Position numbers and translations under genes: made by a program. DNA of 6,207 nucleotides, taken from the NCBI GenBank assembly GCA_045542415.1, contig JAZQKZ010000011.1, forward strand, positions 1-6,207. The letters are read 5' to 3'. The notes under the pieces are model-generated. The model was not told where the DNA came from. It saw only the letters and a list, made by a program, of their open reading frames with translations, and did not search any database. Shown here piece after piece: positions 1 through 6,207 of the stretch. The DNA is from UMGS1958 sp045542415. Its GTDB lineage: Bacteria > Bacillota > Clostridia > UBA1381. Within the stretch, counting starts at the first letter, position 1. The number at the start of each line of letters is the position of its first letter.

Positions 1-759
1 GTGCTTTCGGATACGATTACAATTTGCAATATAGATTACCGCGAGGTCCTTGAAGATCACATAAAATCCGGCAGAGATATTACCGCCGTGGTTACTAAGC
101 CCCGTAGCGGAGCTGATAACTATCCGACTGTATTTGAAATGAATGATGACGGCAGTGCAAAATCAATTTCAATCAACTGTGCTGCAGGCGAGAATACGCT
201 TGTTGGAATCGGTATGTTCATTATGGAACGTGAAGCCTTGATTCGTGTGGTAACTGAGCGCGTTTCTGCAGGTTTTTATCACTTTGAAAAGGACTTTGTC
301 CAAAAATTTTTCAATGAAGGTAAACTCTCTGTCAATGTATATACTTTCGGCGAGACAATTTTAAGAAACAGAGATGTTGCCACATACCTTAAAAATAATC
401 TTTTGCTCACAAATGAACAGGTTCGTAACAGCTTGTTTAAATCGTCGGCACCGGTTTATACAAAGGTTCGCGACGAAGTTCCTGCGTATTACGGAGAAGA
501 GTCTTCGGTGAAAGAGTGTATCATAGCTGACGGTTGCGTTATCAATGGTGATCTTGAGAACTCTGTTCTTTTCCGAGATGTAAAGGTAGGAAAGGGAGCT
601 AAGGTCATCGGTTCCGTCATTATGCAGGGTAGCAAGATTGGCGAAGATGCATACATAGAAAACGCAATAATTGATAAAAATGTTACAATAAAAGATGGAA
701 CGCGCTTGGTAGGCGCACAGAGCAATCCCGTTATCATAAAGAAAGGTGAAACTATATGA
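1..759 (+). CDS. glgD: GlgD, ADP-glucose pyrophosphorylase regulatory-type subunit (5'-truncated by window edge)
   Basis: This is the C-terminal two thirds of GlgD, the GlgC paralogue that in Firmicutes associates with GlgC to make ADP-glucose from glucose-1-phosphate and ATP in the cytoplasm. The 252 visible residues join the family in the nucleotidyltransferase domain (ICNIDYREVLEDH). They continue through the linker YTKVRDEVPAYYG (about residues 153-165) and end in a left-handed beta-helix of hexapeptide-like repeats (about 168-252: IADGCVINGDLENSVLF, VGKGAKVIGSVI, IGEDAYIENAI). The family is usually about 370 residues, so some 115-120 N-terminal codons lie outside the window. The GTG at base 1 is therefore an internal Val codon, not a start. 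The stretch where GlgC enzymes carry S-G-D-H-x-Y-K-M-D-Y reads SDTITICNIDY here, so the catalytic Asp of the GDH motif appears absent, as expected for a poorly catalytic GlgD. The stop overlaps the glgA start. glgC probably lies upstream, but this cannot be seen. Confidence 0.92.
   Translation: MLSDTITICNIDYREVLEDHIKSGRDITAVVTKPRSGADNYPTVFEMNDDGSAKSISINCAAGENTLVGIGMFIMEREALIRVVTERVSAGFYHFEKDFVQKFFNEGKLSVNVYTFGETILRNRDVATYLKNNLLLTNEQVRNSLFKSSAPVYTKVRDEVPAYYGEESSVKECIIADGCVINGDLENSVLFRDVKVGKGAKVIGSVIMQGSKIGEDAYIENAIIDKNVTIKDGTRLVGAQSNPVIIKKGETI
742..749 (+). promoter_or_regulatory. Shine-Dalgarno site of glgA
   Basis: AAAGGTGA lies inside the last codons of glgD, six bases before the ATG at 756. 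It fixes the glgA start and allows both reinitiation by ribosomes finishing glgD and independent loading. The same GGTGAA-then-CTA arrangement precedes the GH13 gene further downstream. Confidence 0.75.
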
Positions 760-2177
760 AGATACTGTTTGCTGCCAGCGAGGCTGCACCGTTTATAAAA
801 AGCGGGGGACTGGGCGATGTTGCCCAGGCGCTTCCTGCAGAGCTTGCTGCGGTAAAAGATGTTGAGGTGTGCGTGTTCATACCTTACTATAAGAGTATGA
901 AGGATAACCCTGATATTGAAGTTGAATTTATTAAAAGCTTTGATGTTCAGGTGGCTTGGCGTAAAGAGTATGTAGGAATATTCAAGGCTTCAAGCAAGAA
1001 AAAGAAACTTAGTTACTATTTTGTAGATAATGAGCATTATTTCTATCGCGACACTATCTACGGGCATTATGACGACGGCGAGCGGTTTACCTATTTTTCC
1101 TTGGCTGTTCTTGAAGCAATGCGCCAGCTTGATTATTATCCTGATGTCATACATTGCAACGACTGGCAGACAGCGCTTATCCCCGTGCTTAAAAAAGCGC
1201 TTTATGCAGGGGTGTATGATAATGCATCCACGGTATTTACCATCCATAACATTGAATATCAAGGCAAAATGCCGAATGAGTTTATGAATGATGTTATTGG
1301 AATAGATGAGTACTGGCGAGGAATGCTTACGTATGATAATTGCATAAACTTTATGAAGGGTGCTATTGTTGCGACAGATAAGATAACGACCGTATCCCGT
1401 ACATACGCTCACGAGATACGTCATGCCTTTTTTGCACACGGTCTTCAGGATATTCTGAACGAAAATGCCTACAAGCTTGAGGGAATAGTAAACGGCATCA
1501 ATACCGATTTGTATAACCCTGCAAAGGATACAACCATTTTTGAGAACTTTACAGCTTCAGACATTTCGGGGAAAGCGAAAAACAAGGAAGAGCTTCAGAA
1601 AATGCTGGGACTTCCGGTCAATCCCGATGTGCCCGTTGTGGCTATGATATCACGTCTTGTATCTCACAAAGGTCTCGACCTTGTTGAGTATGTTATGGGC
1701 GAGCTTATGCAGAGGAATTTGCAGTTTGTTGTCATAGGTACGGGTGATTCAAAATATGAGGATATGTTTAACTTCAACGCATATGTTCATAGCGATAAAA
1801 TGTCTGCCAATATCACTTTTAATCCTGCGCTTGCAAATAAAGTTTATGCAGGTGCCGATATGTTCCTTATGCCGTCAAAAAGCGAACCTTGCGGACTGTC
1901 ACAGCTTATCGCGATGCGCTATGGTACTGTTCCGATAGTGCGCGAAACGGGCGGGCTCTGGGATACCGTTCCTCCTCTTAATGTTGAAACCCTGGAGGGA
2001 AGAGGGTTTACTTTCAAAGGTTATAATGCTCATGATATGCTTGGCGCAGTTGACAGGTGCATAGAGTTTTACGGCGATAAAGACAAATGGAACAAGCACA
2101 TTAAGAATCTTATCAAATATAACAGCAGCTGGAAGAAACCGGTGCAGGAATATTTGAGGATATACAACGAAATTTGA
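756..2177 (+). CDS. glgA: Glycogen synthase GlgA (ADP-glucose:alpha-1,4-glucan glucosyltransferase, GT5)
   Basis: This complete 473-residue bacterial glycogen synthase transfers glucose from ADP-glucose to the non-reducing end of alpha-1,4-glucan in the cytoplasm. It is close in length to the 477-residue E. coli enzyme. The N-terminal GT5 domain opens with the ADP-glucose-binding motif KSGGLGDV (Lys15 to Val22), followed by HCNDWQ (His133-Asp136-Trp137) and HNIEYQG (His164). The C-terminal Rossmann domain has SRLVSHKGLDL, with Arg300 and Lys305 at the positions of the E. coli phosphate-contacting residues. It also has SEPCGLSQL, where Glu377 matches the E. coli catalytic Glu377, followed by RETGGLWDTV. 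All key residues are present, so the enzyme should be active. The ATG at 756 is chosen because it gives the canonical MKILFAASEAAPF start, overlaps the glgD stop as ATGA, and has AAAGGTGA (742-749) six bases upstream. The stop is doubled (TGATGA, 2175-2180). Translational coupling to glgD is likely. Confidence 0.97.
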   Translation: MKILFAASEAAPFIKSGGLGDVAQALPAELAAVKDVEVCVFIPYYKSMKDNPDIEVEFIKSFDVQVAWRKEYVGIFKASSKKKKLSYYFVDNEHYFYRDTIYGHYDDGERFTYFSLAVLEAMRQLDYYPDVIHCNDWQTALIPVLKKALYAGVYDNASTVFTIHNIEYQGKMPNEFMNDVIGIDEYWRGMLTYDNCINFMKGAIVATDKITTVSRTYAHEIRHAFFAHGLQDILNENAYKLEGIVNGINTDLYNPAKDTTIFENFTASDISGKAKNKEELQKMLGLPVNPDVPVVAMISRLVSHKGLDLVEYVMGELMQRNLQFVVIGTGDSKYEDMFNFNAYVHSDKMSANITFNPALANKVYAGADMFLMPSKSEPCGLSQLIAMRYGTVPIVRETGGLWDTVPPLNVETLEGRGFTFKGYNAHDMLGAVDRCIEFYGDKDKWNKHIKNLIKYNSSWKKPVQEYLRIYNEI

Positions 2178-2181
2178 TGAC

Positions 2182-2187
2182 AGGAGA
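2182..2187 (+). promoter_or_regulatory. Shine-Dalgarno site of glgP
   Basis: AGGAGA, followed by further A's, lies five bases before the ATG at 2193, in the 15-bp gap after glgA. It is the best ribosome binding site in the window and supports the ATG at 2193 even though this start adds a low-complexity N-terminal tail to the phosphorylase. Confidence 0.8.
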
Positions 2188-2192
2188 AAACA

Positions 2193-4667
2193 ATGAGCGA
2201 GAAAAAAGTTACAAAAAAAACCACCGCAACAAAGACTGCTGGAAAGGCAAAAACAACAAAGCAGGATAATACTGTAAAGCTTTTAAACGATGCTTGCATA
2301 AGGCTTTTTGGCTGTGATGTAAAAGAAGCAACGAAGCAGCAGATGTACAGAGCTCTTTGCTCTGTAGCATCCGGCCTTTTGACAGAGAAGAGAAAGAAAT
2401 TCCACGAAAAATACCGTGCTGATGATACAAAGCAGGTATATTATATGTCTATGGAGTTCTTGGTTGGCACATCTCTCAGAAACAACCTTTATAACTTAGG
2501 TGTAGAGGAAAAATTTGCAAAAGCGGTTGAAAAATGCGGCTTTAACATTGAGGAATTATATGCTATTGAACCCGATGCCGGTCTCGGTAACGGTGGTCTC
2601 GGACGACTTGCATCGTGCTACCTCGACTCTATGACAAGTGTCGGACTTCCGGGAACAGGCTTCTCAATCCGCTACGAGTTTGGTATCTTTAAGCAGAAAA
2701 TTGTTGACGGATGGCAGATGGAGTTTCCTGACAACTGGCTTTCCATGGGCGATGTATGGCTCAAGTCCAGGGAAGACGAAGCGTTTGAAGTAAAGTTCGG
2801 CGGAGACGTTACCGGCTGGTATGATGACGGTAAGTATAAGGTTTCTCACACAAACTACAATTCCGTTATTGCTGTACCTTACGATATGTATATATCTGGA
2901 TACGACACAGATGCAGTCAATAAGCTTGTTCTCTGGAGCGCAAAGTCATCGAACAGACTTGATATGTCGGCATTTTCAAGAGGCGATTATGCCAAGGCCC
3001 TGGAAGAGAACACAATGGCGGAAGTCATTACTAAAATTCTTTATCCTGCAGACGACCACACGGCAGGCAAGATTCTGCGTTTAAAACAGCAGTATCTCCT
3101 TGTGTCTGCATCGCTTCAGAGCATTATTTTCAATCACATGAAGCGTTACGGAACGCTTGATAATCTGTCGGAAAAAGTAGCTATTCACATAAATGACACG
3201 CATCCTGCACTGTGCGTTCCCGAGCTTATGCGAATACTCGTTGATGAGTATGATTACGGCTGGGATGAAGCGTGGAAGATAACTTGTGAAACCCTGACTT
3301 ATACAAACCATACGGTTATGAGTGAGGCACTGGAACGCTGGAACGAGCATCTCTTCGCAGAGCAGTTGCCGCGAGTGTATCAGATTGTTTGTGAAATTAA
3401 CCGTCGTCTGGTTGCACAGCTCAATATTATATATCCCGGAGATGTCGCAAAAATTGACTATATGGCAGTTATCGCTCATGGTGAGGTTCGTATGGCAAAC
3501 CTTTGTCTCGCGGCGTGCCATAAGGTAAACGGCGTATCAAAGCTCCATAGTGATATCCTTAAAAACGGAATATTCAGGGATTATTATAATATTGATAACG
3601 ATAAATTTACGAATGTAACCAACGGTATAGCATACAGAAGATGGCTTTGCCAGTCTAACCCTGAGCTTACCTCTTACCTCGAAGAATTGATAGGCGACGG
3701 CTTTAAGCATGACAGCAATGAGCTTGAAAAGTTGCTTAACTATATAGACGATGAGAAGGTATTGGCTCGTCTTGCTGAAATCAAGTACAACAACAAGGTG
3801 AGACTTGCGGAATATATCGAAAAAGCAAACGGAATTAAGGTTGATCCGAATTCAATGTTTGATATTCAGGTTAAGCGCTTGCATGAGTACAAGCGTCAGC
3901 TTCTCAATGCTTTGCATATTTTGTATCTCTATAATAAAATCAAGGCAAATCCTGACGGCGACTATGTTCCGAGAACGTTTATCTTTGCAGCAAAGGCTTC
4001 GAGCGGCTATGTTATGGCGAAGCAGATTATCCGCCTTATCGTAGCGATATCTGATATGATAAATTCAGACCCGGTCGTTCGCGATAAAATCAAAGTCGTG
4101 TTTATTGAAGACTACAAAGTATCTCTTGCTGAAATTATTATACCTGCAGCTGATCTTTCCGAACAGATTTCAATTGCCGGTAAAGAGGCATCGGGAACGG
4201 GTAATATGAAGCTTATGATAAACGGTGCCGTAACAATCGGAACGCTCGACGGCGCGAATGTTGAGATTCATGAACAGGTTGGCGACGAAAATATGTTCCT
4301 TTTCGGCCTTCGTGCCGACGAGGTTGAGGCTCTTTGGCAGAGAGGTTATCGCCCTGCGGATTATTGTAACAACAATCCTGATCTCAAGCGCGTTATCGAA
4401 ATGCTCACATCGGGAGAAATTGGTGGCGTCAAGTTTGACGATATAGCGCGCTCACTTTTGACGAATTCTTTCGGCGTCGCTGATGCTTATATGATTTTGG
4501 CTGACTTTGCAGACTATGTCCGTGCTCAGGAAGCTGCGGCTGAGGCATATAAGTCAAAACTTGATTTTGCGCGTATGTCGCTTGTGAATATCGCAAAAGC
4601 GGGCATATTCTCGTCAGACAGAGCTGTTAAAGAGTATGCTGATAACATCTGGCATATAAAATACTAA
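2193..4667 (+). CDS. glgP: Glycogen/alpha-glucan phosphorylase GlgP (GT35)
   Basis: This complete 824-residue PLP-dependent phosphorylase releases glucose-1-phosphate from non-reducing ends of glycogen or maltodextrin using inorganic phosphate. Landmarks in order are YYMSMEFLVG (near residue 85), the glycine-rich GLGNGGLGRLA (130-140), NDTHPAL (Asp335), NHTVMSEALERW, VKRLHEYKRQLLNAL (560 onward) and EASGTGNMK. Lys673 in EASGTGNMK is the pyridoxal-phosphate Schiff-base lysine. Lys561, Arg562 and Lys567 correspond to muscle phosphorylase Lys568, Arg569 and Lys574, which contact the phosphates. The active site is intact. The first 25 residues are a Lys/Thr-rich low-complexity tail (8 Lys and 7 Thr), without the regulatory N-terminus of the muscle enzyme. 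The start is supported by a strong Shine-Dalgarno site. A small oddity is GTSL where many family members have GRSL or GRTL after MEFL. Close spacing to glgA implies co-transcription. GlgP versus MalP cannot be settled from sequence alone, but the glg context favours glycogen. Confidence 0.96.
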   Translation: MSEKKVTKKTTATKTAGKAKTTKQDNTVKLLNDACIRLFGCDVKEATKQQMYRALCSVASGLLTEKRKKFHEKYRADDTKQVYYMSMEFLVGTSLRNNLYNLGVEEKFAKAVEKCGFNIEELYAIEPDAGLGNGGLGRLASCYLDSMTSVGLPGTGFSIRYEFGIFKQKIVDGWQMEFPDNWLSMGDVWLKSREDEAFEVKFGGDVTGWYDDGKYKVSHTNYNSVIAVPYDMYISGYDTDAVNKLVLWSAKSSNRLDMSAFSRGDYAKALEENTMAEVITKILYPADDHTAGKILRLKQQYLLVSASLQSIIFNHMKRYGTLDNLSEKVAIHINDTHPALCVPELMRILVDEYDYGWDEAWKITCETLTYTNHTVMSEALERWNEHLFAEQLPRVYQIVCEINRRLVAQLNIIYPGDVAKIDYMAVIAHGEVRMANLCLAACHKVNGVSKLHSDILKNGIFRDYYNIDNDKFTNVTNGIAYRRWLCQSNPELTSYLEELIGDGFKHDSNELEKLLNYIDDEKVLARLAEIKYNNKVRLAEYIEKANGIKVDPNSMFDIQVKRLHEYKRQLLNALHILYLYNKIKANPDGDYVPRTFIFAAKASSGYVMAKQIIRLIVAISDMINSDPVVRDKIKVVFIEDYKVSLAEIIIPAADLSEQISIAGKEASGTGNMKLMINGAVTIGTLDGANVEIHEQVGDENMFLFGLRADEVEALWQRGYRPADYCNNNPDLKRVIEMLTSGEIGGVKFDDIARSLLTNSFGVADAYMILADFADYVRAQEAAAEAYKSKLDFARMSLVNIAKAGIFSSDRAVKEYADNIWHIKY

Positions 4668-4671
4668 AAAG

Positions 4672-4704
4672 TTTAGGAATAAGAGATTTTCTCTTATTCC
4701 TAAA
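4672..4704. terminator. Intercistronic hairpin between glgP and the GH13 gene (possible weak or partial terminator)
   Basis: A perfect 14-bp inverted repeat starts five bases after the glgP stop: TTTAGGAATAAGAG, loop ATTTT, CTCTTATTCCTAAA. One further A-T pair can form inside, leaving a three-base loop. The stem is AT-rich (four G-C pairs). On the + strand it is followed by TAATTATT, a broken T-tract, so it is not a textbook intrinsic terminator in that direction. On the minus strand it is followed by C and then TTTTT (complement of 4666-4670), but no minus-strand gene is seen to use it. It may attenuate read-through into the GH13 gene, or protect or process the 3' end of the glgP message. 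The structure is seen; the function is inferred. Confidence 0.6.
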
Positions 4705-4716
4705 TAATTATTGAAC

Positions 4717-4721
4717 GGTGA
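4717..4721 (+). promoter_or_regulatory. Shine-Dalgarno site of the GH13 gene
   Basis: GGTGA lies five bases before the ATG at 4727. An in-frame TAA at 4724-4726 directly precedes that ATG, so no longer start is possible. The site is weaker than that of glgP and resembles that of glgA (GGTGAAACTAT versus GGTGAACTAA). Confidence 0.6.
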
Positions 4722-4726
4722 ACTAA

Positions 4727-6207
4727 ATGGGGATTTTATATAACAGCAAAAAAGAATACTATAAATCCCCGGTCGGCTGTCTGAGGCAGAATGAACTGTG
4801 CAGATTACGCATAAAAATCCCAATTTCCTGCCAGACGGTATCGGTGAGCTTGTGTATCAAGAACGAAACCGGGTTTGAAATGAGCGTTCCGTTCCGAAAG
4901 GAAACCGAGAACGAAGGTTATGAAGTCTACACTACCGAGTTTTCGCTTTTTGCCAACGATTTGTATTTTTATTTCTTCAAAATTACCACGCAAAATGAAG
5001 AGTTTGACCTTTTTAAACAAGGTGATGATACCAACATCGCTGTCGGCGATTTGTGGCAGCTGACCTGCTTTGATAAGGACTATGATACGCCGTCGGATTT
5101 TAAAGGCAGAGTTATGTATCAGATTTTTCCTGACCGATTTGCAAAGTCCGGATCCGTTGACCTGACGGGGAAGCTTGAGCCGTATCAGTTGCACGAGAAT
5201 ACATCTGACACTCCCGTGTATTTGCCAAACGAAGAGGGAAGAATCACAAACTGCGATTTTTTCGGAGGTAACCTAAAGGGAATTATCGAGAAACTGCCGT
5301 ATCTAAAGGATATGGGAGTTGGTATTATCTATCTGAATCCGATATTTATGGCGTATTCCAACCATCGCTATGACACGGCAGATTACAAGAGAATAGACCC
5401 TCTTCTCGGAACTGAGGAGGATTTTGTGTCCTTGTGTCGTGAGGCACATAAGCTCGATATAAAAATTATTCTCGACGGTGTTTTTTCTCACACGGGAAGT
5501 AATAGCGTTTATTTTGATGCAAAGGGCATCTTCGGTAACGGTGCAATAAGTAACGAGAATTCCCCATACAGAGAGTGGTATCAGTTTGAAAATTATCCGA
5601 CTAAATACACCGCGTGGTGGGGAATTGACACGCTGCCGTGCATTGATGAACTGAATGAAAGCTATATGGACTACATAATCAATTCTCCTGACAGCATCCT
5701 TGAGCATTGGATGGGGCTCGGTGCAGACGGATTCCGTCTTGATGTGGCGGATGAGCTTCCGGATGAATTTATTGCAGTGTTTCACAAAAAGCTTAAGGAA
5801 ATCAATCCGGATGCTCTCCTTATAGGTGAGGTCTGGGAAGATGCATCCAACCAAATAAGCTATAGCGCACGCAGAAGATATTTTTCTGACAGTAGCTTGG
5901 ATTCCGTAATGAATTATCCTTTCAAAGAGGCCAATATAGGGTATGTAAAGAGGGAAATCACGGGAAATGAGTTTGCCGACCGTGTTATGACCATTGTAGA
6001 AAACTATCCACGTCCCGTTCTTCATTGCCTTATGAATCTGCTCTCAACGCATGATACACCGCGTATCATTACTGCGCTTTCGGGAAAAGGCGAGGGAATG
6101 AGCAAGACAGAAAAGGCGAGCTTCAGGCTGAGTGGCGAAGAGCTTGAAAGAGCATTGGCACTTGCCAAAGTATCCGCGCTTTTGCAGTTTACTCTTCCGG
6201 GAAATCC
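4727..6207 (+). CDS. GH13 alpha-glucan hydrolase, neopullulanase/pullulanase-type (3'-truncated by window edge)
   Basis: An open frame of 493 codons plus two bases runs to the window end. It encodes a family 13 glycoside hydrolase acting on alpha-1,4 and/or alpha-1,6 glucan. Residues 1 to about 120 look like a beta-rich N-terminal module in the place of the CBM34-type domain of neopullulanases. The TIM barrel begins with GRVMYQIFPDRF (Met130), and SNHRYDTADY follows. All four conserved regions are present: DGVFSH (Asp250, His255); GFRLDVADE with nucleophile Asp339 and Arg337; GEVWED with acid/base Glu368; and STHDTPR with His442 and transition-state stabiliser Asp443. LPCIDELN fits the fifth region. 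Region I has Ser where many GH13 enzymes have Asn. No signal peptide is visible, so the enzyme is probably cytoplasmic and acts on limit dextrins after GlgP. Relatives are commonly about 560-650 residues, so the C-terminal beta domain is missing. Exact specificity (pullulanase, neopullulanase, cyclomaltodextrinase) cannot be assigned. Confidence 0.93.
   Translation, partial: MGILYNSKKEYYKSPVGCLRQNELCRLRIKIPISCQTVSVSLCIKNETGFEMSVPFRKETENEGYEVYTTEFSLFANDLYFYFFKITTQNEEFDLFKQGDDTNIAVGDLWQLTCFDKDYDTPSDFKGRVMYQIFPDRFAKSGSVDLTGKLEPYQLHENTSDTPVYLPNEEGRITNCDFFGGNLKGIIEKLPYLKDMGVGIIYLNPIFMAYSNHRYDTADYKRIDPLLGTEEDFVSLCREAHKLDIKIILDGVFSHTGSNSVYFDAKGIFGNGAISNENSPYREWYQFENYPTKYTAWWGIDTLPCIDELNESYMDYIINSPDSILEHWMGLGADGFRLDVADELPDEFIAVFHKKLKEINPDALLIGEVWEDASNQISYSARRRYFSDSSLDSVMNYPFKEANIGYVKREITGNEFADRVMTIVENYPRPVLHCLMNLLSTHDTPRIITALSGKGEGMSKTEKASFRLSGEELERALALAKVSALLQFTLPGN

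Noticed and set aside
1..3. GTG at base 1 as a start codon
   Set aside because: The translation begins in the middle of the nucleotidyltransferase domain, so the real start lies upstream of the window.
361..789. A 142-codon minus-strand open frame across the glgD-glgA junction
   Set aside because: It is antisense to two well-supported genes, its translation is Cys/Phe/Tyr-rich, and no domain is recognisable.
2175..2180. Tandem stop TGATGA after glgA as a recoding signal
   Set aside because: A doubled stop is a common safeguard. The frame beyond it carries no conserved protein, and glgP begins with its own strong ribosome binding site.
3081..3521. A 146-codon minus-strand frame inside glgP
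   Set aside because: It is antisense to conserved phosphorylase motifs and has no recognisable protein features.
4711..4742. Possible promoter for the GH13 gene (TTGAAC, then TATATA)
   Set aside because: The spacer is 20 bp and the -10-like element lies inside the GH13 coding sequence, downstream of its start codon. It cannot serve the ATG at 4727, and no other good start follows soon.
5303..6025. A 240-codon open frame on the minus strand
   Set aside because: It lies wholly antisense to the GH13 gene, whose + frame carries every catalytic motif. The minus translation shows no recognisable domain, so it is a shadow frame.

Overview
The window is a single-strand run of glycogen metabolism genes. 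In order it holds the 3' part of glgD (ADP-glucose pyrophosphorylase GlgD subunit), complete glgA (glycogen synthase), complete glgP (glycogen/alpha-glucan phosphorylase), and the 5' part of a GH13 alpha-glucan hydrolase of the neopullulanase/pullulanase type. The last gene runs off the right edge. All four are on the + strand. No RNA genes, mobile elements, CRISPR arrays or large repeats were seen.

A separate glgD gene is typical of low-GC Gram-positives, where GlgC and GlgD work together. The moderate GC content by eye, the purine-rich Shine-Dalgarno sites and the protein character all suggest an anaerobic Clostridia, perhaps an Oscillospiraceae/Ruminococcaceae or Eubacterium-like gut bacterium. 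This placement is an inference from style, not from a marker gene.

Layout: glgD occupies 1-759 with its first roughly 115-120 codons outside the window. It overlaps glgA (756-2177) by the four bases ATGA. After a 15-bp gap carrying a second in-frame stop and a strong Shine-Dalgarno site comes glgP (2193-4667). A 59-bp spacer follows, mostly filled by a perfect 14-bp inverted repeat (4672-4704). The GH13 gene then starts at 4727 and is open to the last base (493 codons plus 2 nt seen).

Functionally, GlgC (presumably just upstream) with GlgD makes ADP-glucose and GlgA polymerises it into alpha-1,4-glucan. GlgP shortens the chains, releasing glucose-1-phosphate. The GH13 enzyme, which has no signal peptide and so is probably cytoplasmic, would hydrolyse branched or limit dextrins left by GlgP. 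Synthesis and breakdown are thus encoded together. The only visible regulatory structure is the hairpin between glgP and the GH13 gene; no convincing promoter is present, so the main promoter probably lies upstream. No branching enzyme (glgB) is in the window. This is an ordinary, well-understood locus, and I found no convincing undescribed system. The points worth a second look are modest details.
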